Part shown: positions 44,382 through 52,017 of the stretch, one piece after another
Numbering within the stretch: position 1 is the first letter of the stretch
How the letters are laid out: every line of letters starts with the position of its first letter
Assembly: GCF_028687615.1 (NCBI RefSeq)
Contig: NZ_JAQTZU010000013.1
Location: forward strand, 1-64,000
DNA length: 64,000 nucleotides
DNA from: Methylovulum sp.
Lineage (GTDB): Bacteria > Pseudomonadota > Gammaproteobacteria > Methylococcales > Methylomonadaceae
Direction: 5' to 3'
Position numbers and translations under genes: made by a program
The notes under the pieces: model-generated
Seen by the model: the letters and a program-made list of their open reading frames with translations, nothing else
The model's database searches: none
Told to the model about the DNA's origin: nothing

Positions 44382-45227
44382 TCAGCACTGTTTCCGCGCC
44401 AAGGTCAAAATAAAATCGGTTTCTATAGCCAGTGTTTCCGGTTCGGCAAGGGCTTGCTGGGACTCTGGATTTGCCCGCCAAGCAAACGGTGTCATTTGCA
44501 GTAATGCGGCCCGTTCGTCACGGTTGGGTGTAATCCAGCGGCTAATGCGCTGGCTGGTTAAAAGTTCAAAGCCATCCGGTAACTCCGCCGCTTCGGCATG
44601 TTCTTTGACTTCGGCGTAAATGAAGTCTTTTAACTGGCTCAAATGGCGCGGGCCGGGCGTGACCAGCAAAAAGTGGCCGGCCGGTTTTAACACCCGTTGC
44701 AATTCGGCGGCGTTGGATGGCGCGAACACCCGCATCAAGACATCAAAATACTGGTCGGTGTATGGTAGGCGCTGTGCACTGGCGACGCAGTAGCGGGCCG
44801 CCGCGTCTTTTTTGGCGGCGGCGGCAATGGCGGCTTTGGCAATGTCCACGCCGTGCCGCTCAATTGTTTGTTCCGGCGGGCAATGCTGGCTGAGTTGGCG
44901 CAGGTAATAGCCTTCACCACAACCGACATCCAGCAAACGTAAAATTTGGGGTGCTGAATAAGCGCAAATCAGCAAGGCAATGGCTTGTGCCAAGGGTTGG
45001 TAATAGCCCGCTTCCAAAAATGCCCGCCGCGCCGTGAGCATGGCTTTGTTGTCACCCGGCTCAGTGGAATGTTTGTGTTGCACGGGCAGTAAGTTGACAT
45101 AGCCTTCGCGTGCCAAATCAAAACTGTGCCGATTGGCGCATTGGTAGGATTTTCCAGTGGGTGAAAAGGTGAGCGCGGTGGCGCAAATCGGGCAAATGTA
45201 GCCCGTCGCGGGAAGGTCATTGTTCAC
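44382..45227 (-). CDS. 23S rRNA (guanine745-N1)-methyltransferase-like protein
   Basis: The 281-residue protein starts with the zinc motif C12-P-I-C15...C30-x3-H34 and the stretch SFDLAREGYVNLLPVQHKHST typical of RlmA. The SAM-binding block LRLLDVGCGEGYYLRQLS follows, then RLPYTDQYFDVLMRVFAPSN. It should methylate G745 of 23S rRNA. Its start lies 4 bases after the regA stop, so it belongs to the DUF455-nnrS-regBA operon, a surprising companion for an rRNA modification gene. Confidence 0.88.
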   Translation of the reverse strand: MNNDLPATGYICPICATALTFSPTGKSYQCANRHSFDLAREGYVNLLPVQHKHSTEPGDNKAMLTARRAFLEAGYYQPLAQAIALLICAYSAPQILRLLDVGCGEGYYLRQLSQHCPPEQTIERHGVDIAKAAIAAAAKKDAAARYCVASAQRLPYTDQYFDVLMRVFAPSNAAELQRVLKPAGHFLLVTPGPRHLSQLKDFIYAEVKEHAEAAELPDGFELLTSQRISRWITPNRDERAALLQMTPFAWRANPESQQALAEPETLAIETDFILTLARKQC

Positions 45228-45231
45228 GGAT

Positions 45232-45780
45232 TTATTCCCTGACCGGGCGTTTGTCCAGCTTTCTTTGCAAGGTCCGGCGGTGCATATTCAAAGCCCGTGC
45301 CGCAGCGGATATGTTGCCGTCGTATTGCATCAGCACTTTTTGCAGGTGTTCCCATTCCAGGCGTTTGACGGACAACGGGCTTTCGCTGATGGAGACGGAC
45401 GCATCCCCTTCGTTTTTGTTAAGTGCGGCGACGATTTCATCGGCGTTGGCGGGTTTGGTCAAATAATGGATGGCGCCCAGTTTAATCGCTTCAACCGCAG
45501 TGGCGATGCTGGCAAACCCGGTCAACATGACGATTTGGGTGTTGTCGTCCAAGGAAATCAGTTTTTTGACCAATTCCAGTCCAGATTCATAACCGATGCG
45601 CAAATCAATAACGGCAAATTCGGGCAGATTTTGTTCCGCCAAGGCAATGCCGTCGGTGACATTATTGGCGACCACGACTTCAAAATTGCGTTTTTCCAAC
45701 GCGCCTTTCAACACCTTACAAAAAGTTTCGTCATCATCCACCAGCAATAAACGGGGCTTGTCCAATTCCTGTGCTGTCAT
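45232..45780 (-). CDS. regA: redox response regulator of RegA/PrrA/ActR type
   Basis: The 182-residue protein has a receiver domain with D59 in FAVIDLRIGYESG, followed by a Fis-type HTH ending in NMHRRTLQRKLDKRP, nearly the signature end of RegA/PrrA/ActR. It would be phosphorylated by the kinase encoded upstream and control genes for respiration, fixation or nitrogen oxide handling; the targets here are not known. Its ATG lies 47 bases inside the kinase gene end. Confidence 0.93.
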   Translation of the reverse strand: MTAQELDKPRLLLVDDDETFCKVLKGALEKRNFEVVVANNVTDGIALAEQNLPEFAVIDLRIGYESGLELVKKLISLDDNTQIVMLTGFASIATAVEAIKLGAIHYLTKPANADEIVAALNKNEGDASVSISESPLSVKRLEWEHLQKVLMQYDGNISAAARALNMHRRTLQRKLDKRPVRE

Positions 45781-47137
45781 CGTTTTGCTCTGTATTTAAT
45801 AGGGGTATGGTTATTTCCACACAGGCGCCGCCTGAGTCGAGGTTGTACAAATTGATTTTACCGCCTAGGCGTTGGATTGTGGAATAAGTCAGGAATAGGC
45901 CAACCCCCAAGCCGCGTTTTTTGCTAATGACGGGATGTTGGCCGGTAAATTCGAGGACTTCTGCGGGTAGGCCAGAGCCAAAATCGCGGACTTTGATGAC
46001 CGCCTGTTGCAAATTCCAGTTGGCGTGAAATTCTATGCCTTTTTCGGCCGGGGAGGCTTCGGCGGCGTTGTTCAAAATATTAATGATGGAATGCGTGAGT
46101 GTACGTTCGGCAATAATCCGGGCATCGGTGTCCACATCAGGGTCGATGATAAAATTCAATTTGGCACTGGCCTTATGGGTGCGCCATTGTTTGATGACTT
46201 CGTCGATATACTCGATAAATAAGATCGCCCGCCCCGATTCGGCGCGTAATTCGCCCGCCGATGCCGACATCACCGACAAGGCCGATTTACAGCGGTCGAT
46301 TTGTTGCTTCATGATCAGGGTTTTTTCATGCAGGTCGGGAAAACGGTGGATAGGGTATTCCTGTTCCAACTCGTGCGCGACAATGGCGATAGTTCCCAAC
46401 GGTGTGCCCATATCGTGCGCTGCACTGGCCGCCAAAGTGCCCAGCGCGACCACGCGTTCATCACGCAAGGCATTTTCCCTCGCTTCCGCCAGATTGCGTT
46501 CTTGGTTTCTTAGCGCGATTGCCAATTCCACGACAAAAAAAGCCACTAGCCCTGCGCTAAAAACAAAACCGAACCACATGCCGAAAATATGCAGGTTAAA
46601 ATAATGTTTGTCGCTTAAGGCATGGGCTTGTTGCAACATCTCATAATTCATGCCGGAATGCAGCAGATGCGGGTTGGGCGAATGGGGTTCTATGGCGGGC
46701 AGGGGAATGTTAAAAGCCATTAACACCGTGTACATGGACGTGGTGATGATCACCATATACCAAGCGTAAGCCTGGGGCAGCATGATCGCGGTAATAATCA
46801 CCGGCAATAAAAACACCCAGATAATCGGGTTCGACGCCCCGCCGGTCAGGTACAGCAAAGCCGTTATCGCGACCACATCCAATATCAGTTGGATGAAAAT
46901 CTCCAGTTCGTTCACGGGGTCTTCGGCCTGCAAACGCAACGAGGTATAAAAATTCAACCCGGCTATCATCAGCACCACCAGCCAAAGTTGCTTTTGCGGC
47001 AAATGGATGTTCAGGCCATAAGTCGAGAGGACAATCAGCACCGATTCGCTGGCTATCATCAAATTTCTCAAAATAAACAGCCAGCGCAGGTTTTGCCGTG
47101 CCGAAAATTCCGATTTGGGGGAGACGTGTGAAAACAT
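45734..47137 (-). CDS. regB: redox sensor kinase of RegB/PrrB type
   Basis: The 467-residue membrane kinase has about six transmembrane helices in the first 210 residues. The quinone-binding motif GGASNP is at residues 99-104, as in RegB, and the H box ASAAHDMGTPLGTI has H241. The redox-active cysteine site RCK is present at C283. The catalytic domain ends with KKRGLGVGLFLTYS. It should sense the ubiquinone pool or the redox state and phosphorylate RegA. The gene begins 6 bases after the nnrS stop, in an operon with nnrS and DUF455, which fits control of nitrogen-oxide stress. Confidence 0.94.
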   Translation of the reverse strand: MFSHVSPKSEFSARQNLRWLFILRNLMIASESVLIVLSTYGLNIHLPQKQLWLVVLMIAGLNFYTSLRLQAEDPVNELEIFIQLILDVVAITALLYLTGGASNPIIWVFLLPVIITAIMLPQAYAWYMVIITTSMYTVLMAFNIPLPAIEPHSPNPHLLHSGMNYEMLQQAHALSDKHYFNLHIFGMWFGFVFSAGLVAFFVVELAIALRNQERNLAEARENALRDERVVALGTLAASAAHDMGTPLGTIAIVAHELEQEYPIHRFPDLHEKTLIMKQQIDRCKSALSVMSASAGELRAESGRAILFIEYIDEVIKQWRTHKASAKLNFIIDPDVDTDARIIAERTLTHSIINILNNAAEASPAEKGIEFHANWNLQQAVIKVRDFGSGLPAEVLEFTGQHPVISKKRGLGVGLFLTYSTIQRLGGKINLYNLDSGGACVEITIPLLNTEQNDDSTGIGQAPFIAGG

Positions 47138-47143
47138 TGCGGC

Positions 47144-48319
47144 TTAGCCTTCTTGACCGTCAATGCGGGCTTGGGTCAGGATTGGCAGGTAAATAAAGAC
47201 AAACAAGGCAAACGCCGCCAGCCAGCACAGGCTTGAGGCATAAACAAACAAGTCATAGCCATTGGGCAGGGCGATGGGCAGGATCACCCGTAGCAGGGCG
47301 GCGATATTGATCAGGACAAACGCCAAGGCGATGGCGTTGGACACCCGCAACGCCCGTCCGGTATGGCCTAAAGCCACCCGTGCCATCATCCCTAAGGTGA
47401 CCACGGCAATGCCGCCGACGGTAAAGGCATGCAAGGCCAGCGAGGCCGGGATCAGCGCGTATGCAGCCAGTGCGGTCAGAATAAATCCGGCGATGATCCA
47501 GACATAACCGATGTACAGCACCCACAATAAGGGGACATAGCGTATTCTTGGCACGTACCAGCCAACGATCCGGGCCAGATTTGCCGACGCGGCAATAACG
47601 GCGGCTGATGCCAACCAGCCTCCAGAAATACCCGCCATTTGTAGTGCGAACACCAACACCGCGCTGGCAATCGAACCCGCTTCGAGCAACGGGTTTTTGA
47701 TGATCAAAGTGCCGGAAATGGCGCGTTCGGTGAAAAAGGGATAAATGCGTCCGGCGATCACCAGAATCAACACAATCAACGTCGCCAGAACCAGCTCAGT
47801 GCCTAAATTTGCGGAGGTTTCCAGCAAACCTAGGGTTTGTGCATGTATCAAGCCGTTGCCCAAAGCCAGCAACAACAAAATCCCGATAAAAACCAGATTG
47901 CGGTACTGTCGAGTACGCAAGACGGGTTTGCTGACGTGATAGGCCAGCAACGGCAAAAACGCAAAATCAACCACGGCTATCAAGGTATCCGGCAATAATC
48001 CCGCATAAAAGGGCAGGATACGCCCGTACAACCACAGCAAACACAAGCCCAGCAACTGGTCGCCCGATACTGTCGGCTGCCCCGTCCAGTTTTTGACGGC
48101 GGTCAGCAAAAACCCGGCAACCACGGCGACCGAATAACCCAACAACATTTCATGGGCATGCCAGCCGTTCGCTGCGAAATAATTGGCGTGCACCCAATCG
48201 CCTTTAAAAATGGCGTTCCAGAGCAGGATCAACATCAGTGCGGAAAGCCCCGCCAGCAAGAAAAAAGCCCTAAATCCCAATGCCAACAGCGGGTATGCAA
48301 ATCTATTTTTTGTATTCAT
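47144..48319 (-). CDS. nnrS: NnrS family haem-copper membrane protein
   Basis: The 391-residue protein has about twelve hydrophobic segments. It shows the NnrS pattern FAYPLLALGFRAFFLLAGL, NGWHAHEMLLGYSVAVVAGF, LTAVKNWTGQPT and a later HAFTVGGIAVVTLGMMARV with GHTGR. NnrS proteins are tied to tolerance of nitric oxide and its products. The start overlaps the end of the DUF455 gene by four bases and the stop lies 6 bases ahead of the RegB start, so these are co-transcribed. Confidence 0.94.
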   Translation of the reverse strand: MNTKNRFAYPLLALGFRAFFLLAGLSALMLILLWNAIFKGDWVHANYFAANGWHAHEMLLGYSVAVVAGFLLTAVKNWTGQPTVSGDQLLGLCLLWLYGRILPFYAGLLPDTLIAVVDFAFLPLLAYHVSKPVLRTRQYRNLVFIGILLLLALGNGLIHAQTLGLLETSANLGTELVLATLIVLILVIAGRIYPFFTERAISGTLIIKNPLLEAGSIASAVLVFALQMAGISGGWLASAAVIAASANLARIVGWYVPRIRYVPLLWVLYIGYVWIIAGFILTALAAYALIPASLALHAFTVGGIAVVTLGMMARVALGHTGRALRVSNAIALAFVLINIAALLRVILPIALPNGYDLFVYASSLCWLAAFALFVFIYLPILTQARIDGQEG

Positions 48320-49119
48320 GGCGACGAATTTTCCAACCAGTCCAATTCAGTATCTGAAAAGCCTGCAATTATACGCATTTCTCGGTTAAATGGGCCTTTT
48401 GGCCTACCACCTTGATAATATTGTTCAAGTAATTGTTGGTAATGGCTTTCCGGCTCCAAGCCTTGCTGCCGGCAGCACCATTTAAACCAGTACGAACCGC
48501 GCTCGACATGGCCCACCTCATCCGCCAATATCCGCTCTAACAACGCAACACTGGCGGCATCATCCAATTGTTTAAATTTACTGATAATCCCTGGGGTTAC
48601 ATCCAGGCCCCGCGCTTCCATGCAGCGCGGCACCAAGGCCAGACGTGCCAGCAAATCGCCGGAAGTTTCCCGCGCATGCTCCCATAAGCCACCATGCGCG
48701 GTTAATTCGCCATAAACCAAGCCCTGGGTTTGCAAGTGCCGGCAGATCAATTCAAAATGTTGCGCCTCTTCATCGGCAATCAACAGCCAATCTTGATAAA
48801 ATCCATCCGGTAGGCCGCGAAATCGGTACAGAATGTCCCAAGCCAGATAAATCGCCATAAATTCGATATGGGCAATGGCGTGGAAAAACGCGCCGACACC
48901 GCCTTGTTGGGTCAATTTCCGGTTAGGGACTAAACGCGGCGGCAACAACACGGGCTTGCCTGGAAATTTCACGTTGCTGATGTCCGCCACCGGAAGCACC
49001 GACGCCAAGCTCAATTCACCACGGCTGAAACGCGCTTTGGCTTCATGCGTCAACGCCAATTTTTCGCCAATGTCCGTGTTATGCAAACACGCCTCGGCAT
49101 AGTCAAACAGGTTATCCAT
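48316..49119 (-). CDS. DUF455 family ferritin-like protein
   Basis: The 267-residue protein has the DUF455 (MiaE-like) di-iron helical pattern: HAIAHIEFMAIYLAWDILYR, DWLLIADEEAQHFELICRHL and ERILADEVGHVERGSYWFKW, each with Glu/His iron ligands. The enzyme activity is unknown; DUF455 proteins are found near redox and nitrogen-oxide genes. It is the first gene of the operon ending with rlmA. Its ATG (49117-49119) directly faces a start of the VanZ gene. Confidence 0.88.
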   Translation of the reverse strand: MDNLFDYAEACLHNTDIGEKLALTHEAKARFSRGELSLASVLPVADISNVKFPGKPVLLPPRLVPNRKLTQQGGVGAFFHAIAHIEFMAIYLAWDILYRFRGLPDGFYQDWLLIADEEAQHFELICRHLQTQGLVYGELTAHGGLWEHARETSGDLLARLALVPRCMEARGLDVTPGIISKFKQLDDAASVALLERILADEVGHVERGSYWFKWCCRQQGLEPESHYQQLLEQYYQGGRPKGPFNREMRIIAGFSDTELDWLENSSP

Positions 49120-49135
49120 GCTTATTAATTGTTAT

Positions 49136-49495
49136 ATGATTAGAATCTTAGAGTTGTTAGGCTTGCCCGCGTACTGCGGCTTGCTGTATTGGTTGTCCAA
49201 CCAGCCGTCTTTACCCGCGCCGATGTGGTTTGTGGGCCAAGACAAACTATTTCACGCGGGAGCGTATTTTCTGCTGGCGGTGTCGGCCTGGTGCAATTTC
49301 CGCCACTTCGCCAAACCGCCTATTATACTAGCGGCGACGCTGATTGTTTTCAGCAGTTTATATGGCGCGAGCGATGAATGGCATCAAGCGTTTGTGCCTG
49401 GACGCACTTCATCTGTGTTGGATTGGTTGGCGGATACGGCGGGGGCGGGTTTGGCGGCGTTGGTGTTGCTGGGCTTGTCAAAATCTAAGGACTGA
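49136..49495 (+). CDS. VanZ-like membrane protein
   Basis: The 119-residue protein has four hydrophobic segments with the VanZ pattern DKLFHAGAYFLLAVSA, SSLYGASDEWHQAFVPGR and SVLDWLADTAGAGLAAL. ATG 49136 is chosen; an upstream ATG at 49118 would overlap the start codon of the divergent DUF455 gene. Either way the divergent promoters must sit within the neighbouring coding sequences. VanZ-type proteins occur in many bacteria; their role outside teicoplanin resistance is not clear. Confidence 0.8.
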   Translation: MIRILELLGLPAYCGLLYWLSNQPSLPAPMWFVGQDKLFHAGAYFLLAVSAWCNFRHFAKPPIILAATLIVFSSLYGASDEWHQAFVPGRTSSVLDWLADTAGAGLAALVLLGLSKSKD

Positions 49496-49520
49496 CTTGA
49501 CGACGACCCGTAGAGCGCGA

Positions 49521-49550
49521 AGCGAAAGGCACGAAAAACGCATCAAAGAC
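49521..49550 (+). repeat. possible decayed CACGAAA-type repeat
   Basis: AAGCGAAAGGCACGAAAAAC followed by GCATCAAAG resembles the repeats near 14.7 and 16.2 kb, but matches only in part. It lies in the 125-base gap between the VanZ and HxlR genes. Confidence 0.25.
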
Positions 49551-49622
49551 CATGCCGGCAAGCAATTGATTATTAATGTGTTACTTGATAACGATAACGC
49601 CACGGGAACTTTAAAACCCCAC

Positions 49623-49994
49623 CTATTCCTGCACGATTTCCGTTTCAAGAAGCTGCATTCGCGGCAACATTTGGCTTTCCGACCATTGTTTTAATGCCAA
49701 CAAAACCGGTTCCAGGGTTTTGCCGAATTCTGTCATGGAATATTCCACTTTGGGAGGGACTTGGGCGTAGACTTTGCGCTCGATCAGGCCATCCCGCTCC
49801 AATTCCCGCAATTGGTTGGTCAACATACGCTGGGTCAATCCCGGCAATAGCCGGCGCAATTCGTTGAAACGGCGGGTTTCTTCCAAAACCCGAAAGAGGA
49901 TAATCGCTTTCCATTTGCCGCCGATAAGATCCAATGCCGCTTCAACCGGGCAATTGGTATAGGCTGGGTGACGTTGTTTACGCATACCGAACAT
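49623..49994 (-). CDS. HxlR-family winged-helix regulator
   Basis: The 123-residue protein has the HxlR core: CPVEAALDLIGGKWKAIILF, RRFNELRRLLPGLTQRMLTN and YSMTEFGKTLEPVLLAL. Such regulators often sense oxidants or electrophiles through an N-terminal Cys, here in NCPVEAA. ATG at 49994 is used; the ATG three codons later (49985) is also possible and has the better-spaced ribosome site. It is divergent from the MAPEG gene, which is probably its target. Confidence 0.92.
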   Translation of the reverse strand: MFGMRKQRHPAYTNCPVEAALDLIGGKWKAIILFRVLEETRRFNELRRLLPGLTQRMLTNQLRELERDGLIERKVYAQVPPKVEYSMTEFGKTLEPVLLALKQWSESQMLPRMQLLETEIVQE

Positions 49995-50059
49995 TCCAAC
50001 AGTATCAAATAAGACACTATATACAATATTTGTGCGTACTGTTCAAAATAGCTTGTAGA

Positions 50060-50122
50060 CGTTAAAGTAAAGGCTCATTTCCTGACGCGCCCAATACCGC
50101 CGCCAGGATGTTTACTTTAACG
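50060..50122. promoter_or_regulatory. candidate operator between the HxlR and MAPEG genes
   Basis: CGTTAAAGTAAA (50060-50071) and TTTACTTTAACG (50111-50122) are perfect 12-base complements with 39 bases between. They flank the stretch that must hold the MAPEG promoter. A binding site for the divergent HxlR protein or a mRNA hairpin would both fit. Confidence 0.4.
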
Positions 50123-50143
50123 ATATATTTTGAGGAGTATCCA

Positions 50144-50554
50144 ATGACCACCGCATTATCGACCGAATTGTACTGGCTGACGTTGACGACCATCATGACG
50201 GCACTGATTTGGCTGCCTTACATTATCAACCGGCTGGTTGAACACAGCCCTTGGCCGGCCTTGATGAACCCGCAACCCGATTTGAGACCGGAAGCGAAAT
50301 GGGCGGAACGCTTGATGCGGGCGCATGACAATGCCGTAGAGAACTTGGTCATCTTCGCCCCTTTAGTGCTGGCTTTGCAAATGACAGGAAGCTCCACGGC
50401 ACTGACCGCAACAGCCTGTATCGTGTATTTCTTTACCCGCCTTTGCCACTTGCTGCTTTATACCTTTGGGGTTCCGTTGCTGCGTACCATCGCCTTTTTT
50501 ATTGGCTTTTTATGCCAGATGGTGTTGGCATTGAGCATTCTGGGCGTTATTTAG
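50144..50554 (+). CDS. MAPEG family membrane protein
   Basis: The 136-residue protein has four transmembrane helices and the MAPEG pattern RLMRAHDNAVENLVIFAPLV, followed by FFTRLCHLLLYTFGVPLLR. Bacterial relatives are glutathione-dependent and may detoxify hydroperoxides or electrophiles. ATG 50144 is chosen for GAGGAG about nine bases before; the frame is open 12 codons more. With the divergent HxlR regulator this suggests an inducible detoxification gene. Confidence 0.9.
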   Translation: MTTALSTELYWLTLTTIMTALIWLPYIINRLVEHSPWPALMNPQPDLRPEAKWAERLMRAHDNAVENLVIFAPLVLALQMTGSSTALTATACIVYFFTRLCHLLLYTFGVPLLRTIAFFIGFLCQMVLALSILGVI

Positions 50555-50593
50555 ACATCATTGACGACAATAGAATTGGGCGTAGATACTAAA

Positions 50594-51865
50594 CTAAGAA
50601 TAACACCCGCTGACGAAATCGCTGTACAACGCCATGACCTGCTCATGGCTTAAATCCGCGACACTTCTGCAAAAGATCTCAAAAATCCCAAGCGGGGTCG
50701 GTAGCAAGAAATTATTCAGCTCTATCATGCCTTCAAAGTCAACACTGTCGCTCATTTTATAAGCCTGGTTTCTTGGACAGGTGACCAGTTCTAAATTGAC
50801 GCTGAGGCCGCGGGTATATTTTGAATGGTACTTGTCCAGAAAATCCTTTCTTTTAGAGATGGATTCATAAGCCCAGTTATCGTAGTACAGGATAGACAGC
50901 CGTTTGTGTTTGACGCTTAGTTTCTGACGGATATTGATCACGTTTTCAACCCCCTCAGAAATTTCCGCTTCGCCCAATCCATAAGTGCATAAAGCAGGGA
51001 AAAAAAGGCAATGGTCGAATGCCGCACCATCTATAGCCCTTGATAAGGGACTGATAGCCCAAGCAGCGGGCAATTGAAAATGGCCTTTTTGAACAAAAAA
51101 ATGCAAGGCCCTGGCGAACTTCGAATCGCCGGTAATTAAAACGGTTTCTTTGGCAAAAACCTTATCCAATAGACGCTTTAGCAAATGGTCAAACGTTTGT
51201 ATGGTTTTGATCAAATCGACCCGTTCATCCCTTCGTAACAGCTTGAGGATATAAAGCCAGCCAACCAGGCTGGGATGGGCGCTGGAATCAATATAAAGCC
51301 GCTCACCCACTTTAAGAATATCCTGGGTATCAATGGCAACGCCCGCGAATTGCCCAAGAACATCGTGCAAATTCCAAACCGGATGGCGGTATGTGCCCAA
51401 ATCTTGATAACGTCCGGTCGCCCGGTTTTGGTATTCCCGTATCGAAAGATCCCAAAACAACAAGCGCAATTTTCCATTAAGCTGCTGAGTTAGCGACTCA
51501 ATTGCTGACTGGCATAGATCAAGCATCATACGGTCATTTTCTTCATTGATCAGTTCTTTATCAATGGAGAGATACACTTTTTCTGGTCGGCCACTGGCTT
51601 TAAATACGGGGTCTTTCAGTACCGCATTACCGAAGCGGAAATCGCCGACGATAAAAAAAACCTCATGGTTTAAAACCTCATGGTTTGAAGTGGATATGGC
51701 AATTTCCTTACTGATACGCGGATTCCAAATCGGCATACCGCCTACGCCGATGATACGGCTGGGAACGGACAATTCAGGAAGTTGCCGGGTTGCCAAAGCA
51801 TGCTTAAGCCTGACGCTATGGGATGGCCCGAATATAAGGCGTTCCGAAAGGGGGTTATTGGGCAT
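50594..51865 (-). CDS. hypothetical two-module SGNH-like protein (paralog of the GT61 fusion N-terminus)
   Basis: I do not recognise this 423-residue protein as a named family. It has two SGNH-like halves. The first holds G13-P-S-H16, VGDFRFGN (73-80), KELINEENDRMM (103-114), YRHPVWNL (159-166) and DSSAH (193-197). The second holds LITGDSKFARALHFF, then RLSILYYDNWAYESISKRKD, and lacks a clear final His. Almost every block recurs, in the same order, in residues 1-420 of the large gene upstream on the same strand, so they are paralogs. No signal peptide is visible. An acyl or deacylase role on a glycan is possible but unproven. It is the last gene of the cluster, after a 150-base gap. Confidence 0.7.
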   Translation of the reverse strand: MPNNPLSERLIFGPSHSVRLKHALATRQLPELSVPSRIIGVGGMPIWNPRISKEIAISTSNHEVLNHEVFFIVGDFRFGNAVLKDPVFKASGRPEKVYLSIDKELINEENDRMMLDLCQSAIESLTQQLNGKLRLLFWDLSIREYQNRATGRYQDLGTYRHPVWNLHDVLGQFAGVAIDTQDILKVGERLYIDSSAHPSLVGWLYILKLLRRDERVDLIKTIQTFDHLLKRLLDKVFAKETVLITGDSKFARALHFFVQKGHFQLPAAWAISPLSRAIDGAAFDHCLFFPALCTYGLGEAEISEGVENVINIRQKLSVKHKRLSILYYDNWAYESISKRKDFLDKYHSKYTRGLSVNLELVTCPRNQAYKMSDSVDFEGMIELNNFLLPTPLGIFEIFCRSVADLSHEQVMALYSDFVSGCYS

Positions 51866-52017
51866 TGCATAACTCCAATCCCAAACGAATCAACATTGCC
51901 ATCGTAATATACTATTTAAGTTCAAAGCTTGGATGCCACACATTTTCATAATTATTTGATTATTAATAGTTAATCAAAACAGTACACAAGTTGCTGACAT
52001 CTGCATATTGTTGCAAT

